A stretch of DNA of 64,000 nt from Roseibium aquae (GTDB lineage: Bacteria; Pseudomonadota; Alphaproteobacteria; Rhizobiales; Stappiaceae), in assembly GCF_008711285.1 (NCBI RefSeq), contig NZ_VXDC01000007.1, positions 1 through 64,000 on the forward strand, in the 5' to 3' direction. Positions 8,273-17,474 of the stretch are shown in pieces; position 1 is the stretch's first letter, and each line of letters opens with the position of its first letter. Both the position numbers and the translations under genes were made by a program. Below the pieces are notes generated by a model, which saw nothing but the letters and a program-made list of their open reading frames with translations, made no database searches and had not been told where the DNA came from.

Positions 8273-9634
8273 GTGAAGCAGATTACCGAACCGGCCCGCC
8301 GGATTGACGTGATCCACGAAACCGACGTCCTGGTGGTCGGCTCCGGGCCCGGAGGACTGGCGGCGGCGCTCGGCGCGGCCCGGGCCGGGGTGGAGGTTGC
8401 CCTGGTCGAGCGGTTCGGCTGCCTCGGCGGGAACCTCACGGTGGTGGGTGTTGAGGGGTTTGCCTGGTACCGCCACGAAAAGACGGTCGATACCGAAGGC
8501 GTCGGCCGGGAGTTCGAAGACCGGGCACGGAAGGCCGGCGCGGCAACCCCGGAGCCACAATCCGACAGCCATGCGATCGATGCCGAGGGGTTCAAGCTTG
8601 TCGCTGACAATCTGGTCGAAGAAGCGGGCATTCGCCCCATGATGCATCGCGCCTTCGCGATGCCGATTGTCGAGGAGGGGACCATTGTCGGGATCATCAC
8701 CGAGAGCAAGGCGGGCCGCGAGGCGATCCTCGCCAAGCGTGTCATCGACGCGACCGGTGACGCGGATGTTGCCTACCGCGCCGGAGCCCGAACCCACAAA
8801 ACACCTGTCGAGGAGATGCAGGCGGCGTCCGTGATGTTTTCCATGAACGGTGTCGACAAGAAGAAGTTCATGGACGCGGTGAAAGCCGATCCGCACACTT
8901 ACAAGGACTGGGAAAGCGGCGAGTGGACCGTCGAGACCACCGGCAAGGAAGACAAGATGTTCTCGCCTTTCCTGAAAAAGCCTTTCAAACAGGCTGTGCA
9001 GGCCGGGATCATTCCAGCCCATCTACAGACTATCTCGGGAACCTGGGGGGCGGTCTATGACAGCGGTGACCTGACCTATCTGAACCTGGTTCATCTGCCG
9101 GAGTGTGACGGGACGGATCCCGATTCCATGACCTGGAACGAGATCGAGGGCCGTCGTCAGGCGATGATGGCGGTTGAGGCGCTGAAGCGGTATCAACCCG
9201 GCTGTGAGGCGGCAAAGCTCCGCAACTTCGGCATGACGATCGGGATCCGGGATACCCGCAAGATCCACGCGGCATATGACATGACCGGTCACGATGTGCG
9301 AGAGCAGGGCCGGTTTGAAGACAGCATCGGCATTTTTCCCGAATTCATCGACGGATACGGCATTTTGATCCTGCCGACGACCGGCCGGTATTTTCAGGTG
9401 CCCTACCGCACCATACTGCCCAAGGGGGTCAGAAATCTGCTTGTCGCAGGGCGGGCAACCGGCGGGGACAAGGTCAGCCATGCGGCGACCCGCAACATGA
9501 TGTGCTGCACGGTCACCGGGCAGGGGGCGGGGGTGGCGGCGGCCATATCCGTCAAGCACGGCATCGATCTTGATGCCATGGATATCCCAATGCTGCAGGC
9601 GGAACTGAGGCGCCAGGGCGTGCGGCTGCATTAG
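8273..9634 (+). CDS. FAD-dependent oxidoreductase (FAD_oxidored type)
   Basis: A 453-residue flavoprotein beginning with GTG behind a near-perfect ribosome site (GGAGG, six-base spacer). The dinucleotide-binding motif GSGPGGLAAALGAARAG is at about residues 21-37, followed by an ERFGCLGGN block typical of the fumarate-reductase/succinate-dehydrogenase-like FAD_oxidored group. C-terminal LVAGRATGGDKVSHAA closes the FAD site. No signal peptide or haem motif is seen, so it is probably cytoplasmic. The substrate is unknown. It follows anmK by 33 bases and probably belongs to the same transcript, with the GntR regulator next. Confidence 0.85.
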   Translation: MKQITEPARRIDVIHETDVLVVGSGPGGLAAALGAARAGVEVALVERFGCLGGNLTVVGVEGFAWYRHEKTVDTEGVGREFEDRARKAGAATPEPQSDSHAIDAEGFKLVADNLVEEAGIRPMMHRAFAMPIVEEGTIVGIITESKAGREAILAKRVIDATGDADVAYRAGARTHKTPVEEMQAASVMFSMNGVDKKKFMDAVKADPHTYKDWESGEWTVETTGKEDKMFSPFLKKPFKQAVQAGIIPAHLQTISGTWGAVYDSGDLTYLNLVHLPECDGTDPDSMTWNEIEGRRQAMMAVEALKRYQPGCEAAKLRNFGMTIGIRDTRKIHAAYDMTGHDVREQGRFEDSIGIFPEFIDGYGILILPTTGRYFQVPYRTILPKGVRNLLVAGRATGGDKVSHAATRNMMCCTVTGQGAGVAAAISVKHGIDLDAMDIPMLQAELRRQGVRLH

Positions 9635-9764
9635 GGCCGGTTCCGGCTTCGATCCGGGGACCGGAGCTTATGGCCCGGGCTTCGGACCACGACGGCAACG
9701 CAGCCGGGTGGCCGGAAATCGGGTGGCTTGCGCTGGTCCGGCATGACAGGCTATCTGCTTTGTC

Positions 9765-10382
9765 ATGAACGGTTCAGAAATCTACCAGCGTCTCATTGCC
9801 TCGATTGAGGAACGGGTGCTGAAACCCGGTGACCGGTTGCGCGAAGCCGATCTGGCCGAACGGTTCGGCGTGAGCCGCACGCCGATCCGGGAAGGTTTGA
9901 AACGGCTGGAAGCGCAAGGGCTCGCGATTCACGAGCCGAACCGCGGCATGGTGATCCCGACCCTCGATCACAATCAGATCAATGAAGTCTATTTCATGCG
10001 CGAGGTTCTGGAGGGAACTGCCGCGGGCCTGGCGGCTAAGCATGCGTCCAAACCGGAGATCGAGATCCTGCAGGACCTCGTCGCGGCTGACCGTAAGCGG
10101 GTTTCCGACAAGGACAGCCTGGTTCGTTCGAACCGTGAGTTTCACAGGCGTCTTTGCCTCGCTTCGCACAACCGATACCTGGTCGATCAGATCGACAACC
10201 TGCGCCTGTCCCTGATCCTGATGGCCGGGACGACACTCGACACGCCCGAGCGGCGTGAGACAGCCGTGGAAGAGCACGCCGCGATCGTGGAGGCGATTGC
10301 CGCCGGCAACGGCGCGGCCGCCGAAAAGGCGGCGAGGCTTCACATCGCTCATGCGCACAAGACGCGGCTGCAGCAGATTTGA
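9765..10382 (+). CDS. GntR family transcriptional regulator, FadR (FCD) subfamily
   Basis: A 205-residue regulator. The winged helix is at the N-terminus: LKPGDRLREADLAERFGVSRTPIREGLKRLEAQGL (quoted in parts; about residues 20-52) is the standard GntR recognition block. The C-terminal all-helical FCD domain contains REFHRRLCLASHN (about 125) and the metal-ligand style HAAIVEAI and HIAHA histidines. FCD regulators usually bind a carboxylate effector and control adjacent catabolic genes. It lies 130 bases behind the aminotransferase-anmK-oxidoreductase run, which it may control. No TTGTNNNACAA-like site is visible in that gap. Confidence 0.88.
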   Translation: MNGSEIYQRLIASIEERVLKPGDRLREADLAERFGVSRTPIREGLKRLEAQGLAIHEPNRGMVIPTLDHNQINEVYFMREVLEGTAAGLAAKHASKPEIEILQDLVAADRKRVSDKDSLVRSNREFHRRLCLASHNRYLVDQIDNLRLSLILMAGTTLDTPERRETAVEEHAAIVEAIAAGNGAAAEKAARLHIAHAHKTRLQQI

Positions 10383-10787
10383 TCAGGTGAGCACTGGCCG
10401 GTTCATCAAGGCCAGAATAATGCAAGACAGCCCGCCGAGCGCCAACACTGCAAAGGTCATCGCCATGCCTGCGATTCGGAGTTGAAGCGGTTCCGGGTTT
10501 TGGCTGACCCCATAGGCATGAAGGCTCCGGCCTGCGAGAAGCATGAGGCCGAGGACCGCCAGATACCACCACGGCGCGCCTTGGAGTTCCAGAAGGAGCA
10601 GCAAGACCAAGGCAAAAGGCGTGTATTCGGCGAAATTGCCGTGCACGCGGATACGGCGCTGCATCTCGGCATTTCCTGCGTCGCTCAAAGAGATCCGCTC
10701 CTGCCCGCGCAGCCGGATCACCCGAACGCTCAAGAAGAGATAAAGCAGGGCCAGCAATCCGGCGACAATGGGCGTTACGAACGGCAT
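10383..10787 (-). CDS. MAPEG family membrane protein
   Basis: A 134-residue integral membrane protein with four predicted helices and the RIRVHGNFAEYTPFALVLL motif (about residues 46-64) characteristic of MAPEG proteins, the family of microsomal glutathione transferases and related enzymes. The ATG at 10787 follows GGAG with a six-base spacer; an in-frame TTG twelve bases upstream is less likely. Bacterial members are mostly uncharacterised and may conjugate glutathione to lipophilic compounds. The gene converges on the GntR gene with no spacer at all: the two stops abut at 10382/10383. Confidence 0.85.
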   Translation of the reverse strand: MPFVTPIVAGLLALLYLFLSVRVIRLRGQERISLSDAGNAEMQRRIRVHGNFAEYTPFALVLLLLLELQGAPWWYLAVLGLMLLAGRSLHAYGVSQNPEPLQLRIAGMAMTFAVLALGGLSCIILALMNRPVLT

Positions 10788-10865
10788 GTGTGTCTCCAAA
10801 ACACGGCAGAACGGCAGAAACGCTCCGATGGAACCGCTTGTCGCGGCCGAAAGTCAAGCGCCTGG

Positions 10866-12257
10866 TCAACACTCGACGATGTTCACGGCCAGCCCGCCTT
10901 TGGAGGTCTCCTTGTACTGCTCCATCATATCCATGCCGGTTTGGCGCATGGTTTCGATGCAGCCATCCAGCGGAACGAAATGGGTCCCGTCGCCGCGAAG
11001 GGCCAGCGAGGCGGCGGTCACGGCCTTGACCGCGCCAAGGGCGTTCCGCTCGATACAGGGCACTTGCACAAGACCGCCGATCGGGTCGCAGGTCATGCCG
11101 AGGTGATGCTCCAGCGCAATTTCCGCGGCATTTTCGATCTGCTCATTCGTTCCGCCAAGGGCCGCGCAAAGGCCTGCGGCCGCCATTGACGACGCGGATC
11201 CGACCTCACCCTGGCAGCCCACCTCCGCGCCGGAGATCGAGGCATTGGCCTTGATGATCCCGCCGATGGCCGATGCGGTCAGGAGAAAGGTGCGGATCCC
11301 GTCCTGATCGGCGCCTGGGCAATGGTCCAGATAATACCGCATCACCGCCGGGACGACGCCCGCAGCACCATTTGTCGGCGCGGTGACCACCTTGCCGCCG
11401 GCGGCGTTTTCCTCGTTCACGGCCATGGCGTAAACGCCGAGCCAATCGACCACCGTATGCTCAAACGGCCGGTTCGTCCGGCCTTCGCGGATCAGCTTCT
11501 GGTAGATGTCCGAAGCCCGCCGCTTGACCTTGAGGCCACCTGGAAGGACACCAGTCTGCTTGATCCCGCGATTGATGCAGGCGTCCATCGCGGACCATAT
11601 CCGGTCCAGACCGGCCTTCACATCCTCTTCGGCCATGAAGCTGCACTCGTTCTTCAGCTTCATCTCGGCAATGCTGCACGGCTTGGCCGCGCCCATTTCC
11701 AGCATTTGCTTCGCGCTGGCAAAGGGGAACGGCACCGGCGCTTCATGCGGGATCGGGCTTTCGTCATTGCGCGTGTTGCGCATTTCCGCTTCCGTGACCA
11801 CGAAACCGCCGCCGATTGAGTAATAGACGAACTCGTCCACCAGATAGCCGGAGGGGCTGACAACCTTGAAGGTCATGCCATTGGCATGCAATGGCAGGGC
11901 AGGGCCATAGTCGAAGATCACATCCGCATCCGGATCGAAGGAAAGGGCGGGAAGCCCGTCCGGTGTCAGGCTTTTTCGGGACCGGAGCGTATCGATCATG
12001 CCGTCCACCGCGTCCGGATCCAGCGTTTCCGGCCGCGCTCCGAGCAAGCCGAGGCAAACCGCCCGGTCCGTTGCGTGCCCCTTTCCGGTGAAGGCCAGCG
12101 AGCCGTGAAGTGTGACTGTGATGTGCGCTCCAGTCTCCACTCCGGGCAGGTCCCGCAAGCGGTCATAGTAGCGCGAGGCGGCGACCATCGGGCCCATCGT
12201 ATGAGAGCTTGAGGGTCCCACGCCGATCTTGAAGATGTCGAAGACGCTGATGAACAT
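10866..12257 (-). CDS. sdaA: L-serine ammonia-lyase (iron-sulfur type)
   Basis: A 463-residue single-chain L-serine dehydratase of the iron-sulfur type, which deaminates serine to pyruvate and ammonia. The N-terminal beta domain starts [22 protein letters not shown], the hallmark of the family. Cluster-binding cysteines appear in the alpha domain: C in [13 protein letters not shown] (about 345), [16 protein letters not shown] (about 385) carrying two. The start at 12257 is chosen because it gives the canonical [10 protein letters not shown] opening. It stands alone, divergent from the liv operon across a 464-base intergenic region. Expression may therefore be linked to amino-acid supply; this is inference. 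Confidence 0.95.
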   Translation of the reverse strand: MFISVFDIFKIGVGPSSSHTMGPMVAASRYYDRLRDLPGVETGAHITVTLHGSLAFTGKGHATDRAVCLGLLGARPETLDPDAVDGMIDTLRSRKSLTPDGLPALSFDPDADVIFDYGPALPLHANGMTFKVVSPSGYLVDEFVYYSIGGGFVVTEAEMRNTRNDESPIPHEAPVPFPFASAKQMLEMGAAKPCSIAEMKLKNECSFMAEEDVKAGLDRIWSAMDACINRGIKQTGVLPGGLKVKRRASDIYQKLIREGRTNRPFEHTVVDWLGVYAMAVNEENAAGGKVVTAPTNGAAGVVPAVMRYYLDHCPGADQDGIRTFLLTASAIGGIIKANASISGAEVGCQGEVGSASSMAAAGLCAALGGTNEQIENAAEIALEHHLGMTCDPIGGLVQVPCIERNALGAVKAVTAASLALRGDGTHFVPLDGCIETMRQTGMDMMEQYKETSKGGLAVNIVEC

Positions 12258-12721
12258 TGAAGCGGCTATTCCTGATAAGTACACGGGCGACACGTTTTAT
12301 GGGATTGCCCTTAAAATGGCGAGCTTTGCGTCCGCCGTCATTCTGAAAACGACCCGGGGTCGTCCGATACCGGTTCGGCGGCAACTCCTGACCGGATCGG
12401 TGGCCCCGTCCGGCTGCCGCAAAAGGGCCCGTTGAGATGAGGTGCCGGCGATTCCGGGTTCGCGGATCAGCGGAAAATGGCTGTTGATGGATACGGTTTT
12501 CCTGCGCTGGCGCAGTATTGATAGCGATATGAGGCGGTTTGAGAACGAATCTTACTCACTGCGTAGTTTAACTGAGGTTTTTTGTTGATTGCGGCGATCA
12601 GGTGGATAGAAGAACGGGAGTGAGACCGCCGGGGAGGGCGATCTTTCAAGAAAAACGGCATTGGAGTGCCGGCGAATAGCAACGACAAAAGACCGCCTGG
12701 GGATGGCGGCGAGGAGCCGAC
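12258..12721. other. Intergenic region between sdaA and the liv operon
   Basis: These 464 bases separate divergent genes. The part from about 12480 to 12620 is clearly more AT-rich than its surroundings (for example GTAGTTTAACTGAGGTTTTT around 12563-12582) and should hold the liv promoter. A small palindrome CTGCGCTGGCGCAG lies at 12502-12515. No known riboswitch core, tRNA or convincing small ORF is visible. A GGGAGG stretch near 12635 is too far from the livG ATG to serve it. Confidence 0.5.
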
Positions 12722-13492
12722 ATGCTGGAATTGAACCAGCTCGTTATGGACTTCAGTGGTTTCCGGGCGGTGAATGGCTGTTCCTTCAAGGTGGATGAAG
12801 GAACGATCACCGCGCTGATCGGACCGAACGGCGCGGGCAAAACCACGTTGTTCAATATGATCGCGGGGGCACTGAAACCGACAAGCGGAACGATAACCTT
12901 TCAAGGCGGGGATATCACGGGCCTGCCAAGCAACGAGCTGTTTTCCAAGGGACTGGTCCGGACCTTCCAGATCCCGCATGAATTTCACCGTCTGACAGCC
13001 CTTGAGAATCTGATGATGGTTGCGCCGAACCAGCCCGGCGAGGCGCTTTTGTCCAACTGGTTGAGTTGGGGGCGGGTAAAGGCCGTTGAAAAGGACGTCG
13101 AAGCGAAGGCGGAAGAAACCCTTGAATTTCTGGGGCTAACCCAAGTTGCTCATGAGCGTGCCGGCAATCTCTCGGGGGGGCAGAAAAAGCTGCTCGAACT
13201 CGGCCGCACCATGATGACCGACGCGAAGCTGGTGTTGCTCGACGAGCCGGCTGCCGGGGTCAACCGGACGCTTTTGCGCAAGCTTGAGGAGAAGATCGAG
13301 ATCCTGAACAAGGAACGCGGCTACACCTTCATCCTCATCGAGCACGACATGGAAATGATCGAGAAGCTCTGCGATCCCGTGGTGTGCATGGCTGAAGGCC
13401 GCGTGCTGATCGAAGGCTCCTTCCAGACCGTCCGGTCGGACCCGCAGGTGCTCGAGGCGTATCTCGGCGAAACGGTGGGGGCCGAAGCATGA
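12722..13492 (+). CDS. livG: Branched-chain-amino-acid-type ABC transporter ATPase (LivG-like)
   Basis: A 256-residue ABC ATPase. Walker A is GPNGAGKTT (about residues 38-46), the Q-loop follows at RTFQIPHEFHRL, the signature is NLSGGQKKLLE (about 150), and Walker B is LVLLDEPAAGVN (about 174), a form characteristic of LivG-type proteins. It energises uptake by the two permeases encoded downstream. Its stop overlaps the livF start (ATGA). First gene of a five-gene transport operon. The exact ligand (branched-chain amino acids, amides or another small solute) cannot be read from this subunit. Confidence 0.93.
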   Translation: MLELNQLVMDFSGFRAVNGCSFKVDEGTITALIGPNGAGKTTLFNMIAGALKPTSGTITFQGGDITGLPSNELFSKGLVRTFQIPHEFHRLTALENLMMVAPNQPGEALLSNWLSWGRVKAVEKDVEAKAEETLEFLGLTQVAHERAGNLSGGQKKLLELGRTMMTDAKLVLLDEPAAGVNRTLLRKLEEKIEILNKERGYTFILIEHDMEMIEKLCDPVVCMAEGRVLIEGSFQTVRSDPQVLEAYLGETVGAEA

Positions 13493-14196
13493 GCACGCTG
13501 CTGTCGATGGAGGATCTCACCGGCGGCTATGGTGAGGCGGATATTCTGCGCTCTGTTTCTCTCCATGTTGATGACCGGGAAATTGTCGTGATTGTCGGGC
13601 CAAACGGGGCTGGCAAGTCCACGGCGATGAAAGCCGTTTTCGGGCTGTTGAAAGTGCGCGGTGGACGGACCGTCTTTGATGGCGACGACATCACCGGATG
13701 GTCGCCCAACAAGATTGTGCAGCGCGGGATTTGCTACGTTCCGCAGGTCGATAACATCTTCCGTGAGATGTCCATCCAGGAAAACCTGGAGATGGGTGCC
13801 TTCCTGAAAAAGGGCGATCTGAGTGCGGCCTATGATCGGGTCTATGAGCTTTTCCCCGACTTGAAGGAGCGGCGGCGAACACTGGCGGGCAGTCTTTCCG
13901 GCGGCCAACGCCAGATGGTGGCGATGGGCCGGGCCTTGATGCTCGATCCCAAGCTGCTTCTCCTCGATGAACCCACCGCTGGTTTGTCCCCCAGGTACAT
14001 GGAGCAGATCTTCCAGATCAGCCGGGATGTCCGGGACACTGGCGTTGCGATTCTGCTTGTCGAACAGCACGCGAAACAGGCGTTGGCTTTTGCCGACCGC
14101 GGCTACGTCCTGGCGGCCGGACAGAACCGGCACGAAGGCACAGGCGCCGACTTGCTCGCCAATCGCGAGATCGCAGAAATGTTCCTGGGTGGGTAG
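13489..14196 (+). CDS. livF: Branched-chain-amino-acid-type ABC transporter ATPase (LivF-like)
   Basis: A 235-residue ABC ATPase, the second of the pair. Walker A GPNGAGKST (about residues 37-45), Q-loop CYVPQVDNIFREMS, signature SLSGGQRQMVAMGR (about 135) and Walker B LLLLDEPTAGLSP (about 156) are all intact. The short length and absence of a C-terminal extension fit LivF. It should form a heterodimer with the LivG-like protein. Four-base overlap with livG indicates translational coupling; livH follows after eight bases. Confidence 0.93.
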   Translation: MSTLLSMEDLTGGYGEADILRSVSLHVDDREIVVIVGPNGAGKSTAMKAVFGLLKVRGGRTVFDGDDITGWSPNKIVQRGICYVPQVDNIFREMSIQENLEMGAFLKKGDLSAAYDRVYELFPDLKERRRTLAGSLSGGQRQMVAMGRALMLDPKLLLLDEPTAGLSPRYMEQIFQISRDVRDTGVAILLVEQHAKQALAFADRGYVLAAGQNRHEGTGADLLANREIAEMFLGG

Positions 14197-14204
14197 GGCG
14201 CGTC

Positions 14205-15077
14205 ATGGGATTTCTTGAACTCGTAAACTTCTACATTATCCCGGGCATTGTGCTCGGCTCGATCTATGCCCTCGGTGCTGTCGGCATCACGCTGATTTTC
14301 GCCATCTTGCGCTATGCGCACCTGGCCCATGGGGACTTGGCGACGCTGGGCGCGTTCGTCGCGTTTGCGGTCGTCACCGGGATCGGCGTGTCACCCTATG
14401 CGGCCTTGCCGGTGGCCATCGTGGCGACCGCCCTTGTTGCGGTCGGCATAGACAAGGTGTTTTACGAACACCTGCGGGAACGTCCCAAGATCATTACCGT
14501 CATCGCCTCGCTGGGCATCGCGCTGATGGTGCGGGCTGTGGTGCAAGTAATTTGGGGCGTCGATTCCGAAAGCTATGTCCGGGGCATTTCCCGGCCCGAC
14601 GTCTATTTCGGCCTGAGAATCCGGGATCGCGAGATCTACACGGTCCTGGCGATGCTTGCCTTGGTCGGAGCCTTGTACGTTTTCCTCAGCCGCTCCAAAT
14701 GGGGCAAGGCCATGCGCGCCATGTCCGACAATCCGAACCTCGCCTTGCTGTCCGGGATCGACAACAAGACGGTGATTGTCCTGACCTGGGTCATCGCGGG
14801 TGGCCTGTGCGCCGCGGCGGGGGTCTTCTTGGGCATCAACACCGAGCTCAAATCCATGATGGGCTGGCAGATGCTGCTTCCCATGTTCGCCGCCGCGATC
14901 CTGGGCGGCGTTGGACGGGTCGAGGGCGCGGTGCTCGGAGGTTTGATTGTCGGCTTGGCGGAGGAACTGTCCGTTCTGATCCTGCCCAGCGAATACAAGG
15001 CGGCGACCGCCTTTGTGATCCTGCTGTTCATGCTGCTGGTCCGCCCGACAGGCATCCTGCGCGGCAAAGTTCTTTAA
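14205..15077 (+). CDS. livH: Branched-chain-amino-acid-type ABC permease (LivH-like)
   Basis: A 290-residue inner-membrane permease with about eight hydrophobic segments. The N-terminus IIPGIVLGSIYALGAVGITL and the motif RYAHLAHGDLATLGAFVA (about residues 37-55) are typical of LivH, as is the EAA-like loop LGGVGRVEGAVLGGLIVGLAE (quoted up to 20 in parts; near 238-258). It forms the membrane channel with LivM. The spacing of 12 bases to livM and the GGTAGGG before its ATG suggest one transcript with livGF. Confidence 0.92.
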   Translation: MGFLELVNFYIIPGIVLGSIYALGAVGITLIFAILRYAHLAHGDLATLGAFVAFAVVTGIGVSPYAALPVAIVATALVAVGIDKVFYEHLRERPKIITVIASLGIALMVRAVVQVIWGVDSESYVRGISRPDVYFGLRIRDREIYTVLAMLALVGALYVFLSRSKWGKAMRAMSDNPNLALLSGIDNKTVIVLTWVIAGGLCAAAGVFLGINTELKSMMGWQMLLPMFAAAILGGVGRVEGAVLGGLIVGLAEELSVLILPSEYKAATAFVILLFMLLVRPTGILRGKVL

Positions 15078-15089
15078 GGGGGGAAAGAC

Positions 15090-16064
15090 ATGGAATTCAT
15101 CGGCCTTGTCAACTACGCCCTTTTCATGGGCATCTTCATCGCGATCTATGCCTTGCTGGCCTTGGGACTGAATATCCAATGGGGCTTCGCCGGCCTGTTC
15201 AATGCTGGGATCGCAGGCTTCTTCGCGGTTGGCGCCTATACCTCGGCAATCATCACAAGCGCGGCCGCCGATGGGCGCATTGGCGGCTTCGAGCTGCCGT
15301 TTCTTGTCGGCTGGGCCGGCGCGATGGTCGCCGCTGGCTTGATCGCGTGGCCAATTGGAAAGATCTGTCTGCGGTTCCGCTCCGACTATCTGGCGATTGC
15401 CACGATCGGAGTGGCGGAGATTATCCGGCTGGTGATCAAGTCCGAGGAAGCCCTGACCAACAGTGCGAGGGGCATCACCGGGCTCCCGCGGCCGTTCGGG
15501 GATCTCCCTTATGTCGAATCGCAGGCAGCCTTCCTGCTCCTGATGATCGCGATCCTGTTCGTCGCCTATCTTCTGGTCGAGCGGCAGTTCAACTCGCCCT
15601 GGGGCCGGATGATGCGGGCGATCCGGGACAATGAGCTGGCCGCACGCGCCATGGGCAAGGATGTGGAGTACCGGCGTCTGCAGGCGTTTATCTTCGGAGC
15701 AGCGCTGATGGGCCTTGGCGGCGCGCTGTTCGCCCATTTCAACCGTTCCATCACACCGGAAGCCATCGACCCCATGGTCGCCACATTTCTCGTCTGGATC
15801 ATGCTGATCCTGGGCGGCGCGGGAAACAACCGCGGGGCGATCCTTGGTGCGGCGGTTGTCTGGATCATTTGGTCTGTGTCCGAGATTGCAACCGATCAGC
15901 TTCCGCATGAATATGCGGTCAAGGCGAAGTACATCCGCCTGTTTCTGATCGGCCTTTTGCTGCAGCTTGTGTTGCGGTTCCGGCCGGAGGGGTTGTTGCC
16001 TGAGCCACTGCGTGGCGACCAGGGCGCATCCCGTCGGGAACCAAAGTCATCGGCACGGGTCTAG
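15090..16064 (+). CDS. livM: Branched-chain-amino-acid-type ABC permease (LivM-like)
   Basis: A 324-residue permease with eight or more membrane segments, opening FIAIYALLALGLNIQWGFAG, a signature of LivM proteins (LNxxxGxxGxxxxG). The cytoplasmic loop GRMMRAIRDNELAARAMGKD (about 170-190) and the ILGGAGNNRGAILGAAVV block (about 233-250) match the family coupling region. A GGGGGG-rich ribosome site precedes the ATG. Partner of the LivH-like permease. The C-terminal tail is polar (EPLRGDQGASRRE) and probably cytoplasmic. Confidence 0.92.
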   Translation: MEFIGLVNYALFMGIFIAIYALLALGLNIQWGFAGLFNAGIAGFFAVGAYTSAIITSAAADGRIGGFELPFLVGWAGAMVAAGLIAWPIGKICLRFRSDYLAIATIGVAEIIRLVIKSEEALTNSARGITGLPRPFGDLPYVESQAAFLLLMIAILFVAYLLVERQFNSPWGRMMRAIRDNELAARAMGKDVEYRRLQAFIFGAALMGLGGALFAHFNRSITPEAIDPMVATFLVWIMLILGGAGNNRGAILGAAVVWIIWSVSEIATDQLPHEYAVKAKYIRLFLIGLLLQLVLRFRPEGLLPEPLRGDQGASRREPKSSARV

Positions 16065-16113
16065 TGCTGAAACCAACCCGGAGTACCCGGGCCATAAAGT
16101 GGAGGTTAGTTTG

Positions 16114-17316
16114 ATGAAGTCCAAGATCTTGGCACTTACCGCAGGTCTTTTGGCAGCAACCGCGCTGGCCAGCGTCCCGGCCAAGGCCGACGTCAAAATC
16201 GGTCTGATCGGCGGCGTTTCCGGTCCGATCGCGGCCATGGCGCCTGCCATGATCAGTGCCGCCGAACTCGCAATATCGCAAGTCAATGCCCAGGGCGGGA
16301 TGATGGACGGCGAACAGCTCGTTGGCGTCGTCGGCGACAGTCAGTGCAACCCGCAAGGCGGGACTGATGCGGCAACCAAAGCCGTGAACATCGAGGGTGT
16401 CGTGGGCATGGTCGGGCCGCATTGTTCCGGCGCCGTGCTGGCAGCGTCGGCATCGGTCACGGTACCGGCCGGCATTGTCATGGTGACCCCGTCCGGGACA
16501 TCTCCGGAAATCACCAACATTGAAGACAATGACCTGGTTTTCCGGACCGTTCCATCCGACGACTATCAGGGCCGTGCGCTTGCCCGTACCCTGATCGAGC
16601 AGGGATACGGCAAAGTTGCCGTCGCCTACATCAACAATGACTACGGCACCGGCCTTGCTCAGGCGTTCCGGGCCGAGTTCGAGGCCCAAGGCGGTGAGAT
16701 CGCCGGATTCGCCGCGCATGAAGAAGGCAAGGCGTCTTACCGCTCGAACCTGGCCGATCTGGCGTCCGGTGGGGCCAACACCCTTGTGCTCTTCGACTAC
16801 GGCGATGGCACTGGCCTGACCATGCTCCGCCAGGCTTTGGAAAACGGCTTCTTCGAAACCTTCATCGGTGGCGATGGCATGAAGTCCAATGCGCCAATCA
16901 ACGAGTTGGGTGCGGAAAACCTGTCCACCTTCTTTGCATCCGCACCGGTCGGCGAAGCCTCGAACTCTCTGGAGACCTTCAACGCGGCCTTCACCGAGGC
17001 AGGCGGGGACCCGGACGCGATCTTCGTGACGACGGCCTATGACGCTGCTTTCATGCTGGCGCTGGCCCTTGAAAAGGCTGGTGGGGACAAGGAAGGCGTT
17101 TCGGCGGCTCTGCGCGAGATCTCCAACGGTGAAGGTGAGCCGATCCTGCCAGGTGAGTGGGCCAAGGCGAAGGAATTGATCGCCGCCGGCACCGCAATCG
17201 ACTACAAGGGCGCTGCCGGTGACCACAACTTTGATGAAAACGGCGATGTCCCGGGAACTTTTGCCTTCTTCAAGGTTGGCAACGACGGATTTGAAGTCGT
17301 CACGCAGATGAAGTAA
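16114..17316 (+). CDS. livJ: ABC transporter substrate-binding protein (LivJ-like, periplasmic)
   Basis: A 400-residue binding protein. The signal peptide MKSKILALTAGLLAATALAS ends near AKA-D. The mature part opens VKIGLIGGVSGPIAAMAP, the normal start of family 1 type periplasmic binding domains, with GPHCSGAVLAAS and VTPSGTSPEITN around the cleft. The start at 16114 is chosen over a 49-residue upstream extension that would destroy the signal peptide. It sits last in the operon, 49 bases behind livM, followed by a strong terminator. Ligand not determinable; amino acids are most likely. Confidence 0.92.
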   Translation: MKSKILALTAGLLAATALASVPAKADVKIGLIGGVSGPIAAMAPAMISAAELAISQVNAQGGMMDGEQLVGVVGDSQCNPQGGTDAATKAVNIEGVVGMVGPHCSGAVLAASASVTVPAGIVMVTPSGTSPEITNIEDNDLVFRTVPSDDYQGRALARTLIEQGYGKVAVAYINNDYGTGLAQAFRAEFEAQGGEIAGFAAHEEGKASYRSNLADLASGGANTLVLFDYGDGTGLTMLRQALENGFFETFIGGDGMKSNAPINELGAENLSTFFASAPVGEASNSLETFNAAFTEAGGDPDAIFVTTAYDAAFMLALALEKAGGDKEGVSAALREISNGEGEPILPGEWAKAKELIAAGTAIDYKGAAGDHNFDENGDVPGTFAFFKVGNDGFEVVTQMK

Positions 17317-17346
17317 AGGCGCAAACTGGATTTGTGCGATCCTGAC

Positions 17347-17377
17347 GGCGGCGGCTCCTGCGGGCCGCCGCCTTTTT
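17347..17377 (+). terminator. Rho-independent terminator of the liv operon
   Basis: A nine-base-pair perfect stem, GGCGGCGGC (17347-17355) and GCCGCCGCC (17364-17372), is followed directly by five T. It lies 30 bases past the livJ stop and should end the transport operon before the cyclase gene. Confidence 0.9.
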
Positions 17378-17474
17378 CGTGTCGCCGGGTCGCCATCGGA
17401 AGTGTTGCCGCTATACTTCGCTGGTAACCGGCCCGGAACATGCGATGCCGGTCAGGCCGCAACGGGAAGACCTC

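Noticed and set aside
7397..9022. 541-codon minus-strand frame across anmK and the FAD oxidoreductase
   Set aside because: Antisense to two well-supported genes.
12258..12721. Riboswitch ahead of sdaA or the liv operon
   Set aside because: No glycine, SAM or other conserved core could be recognised; only a short palindrome is present.
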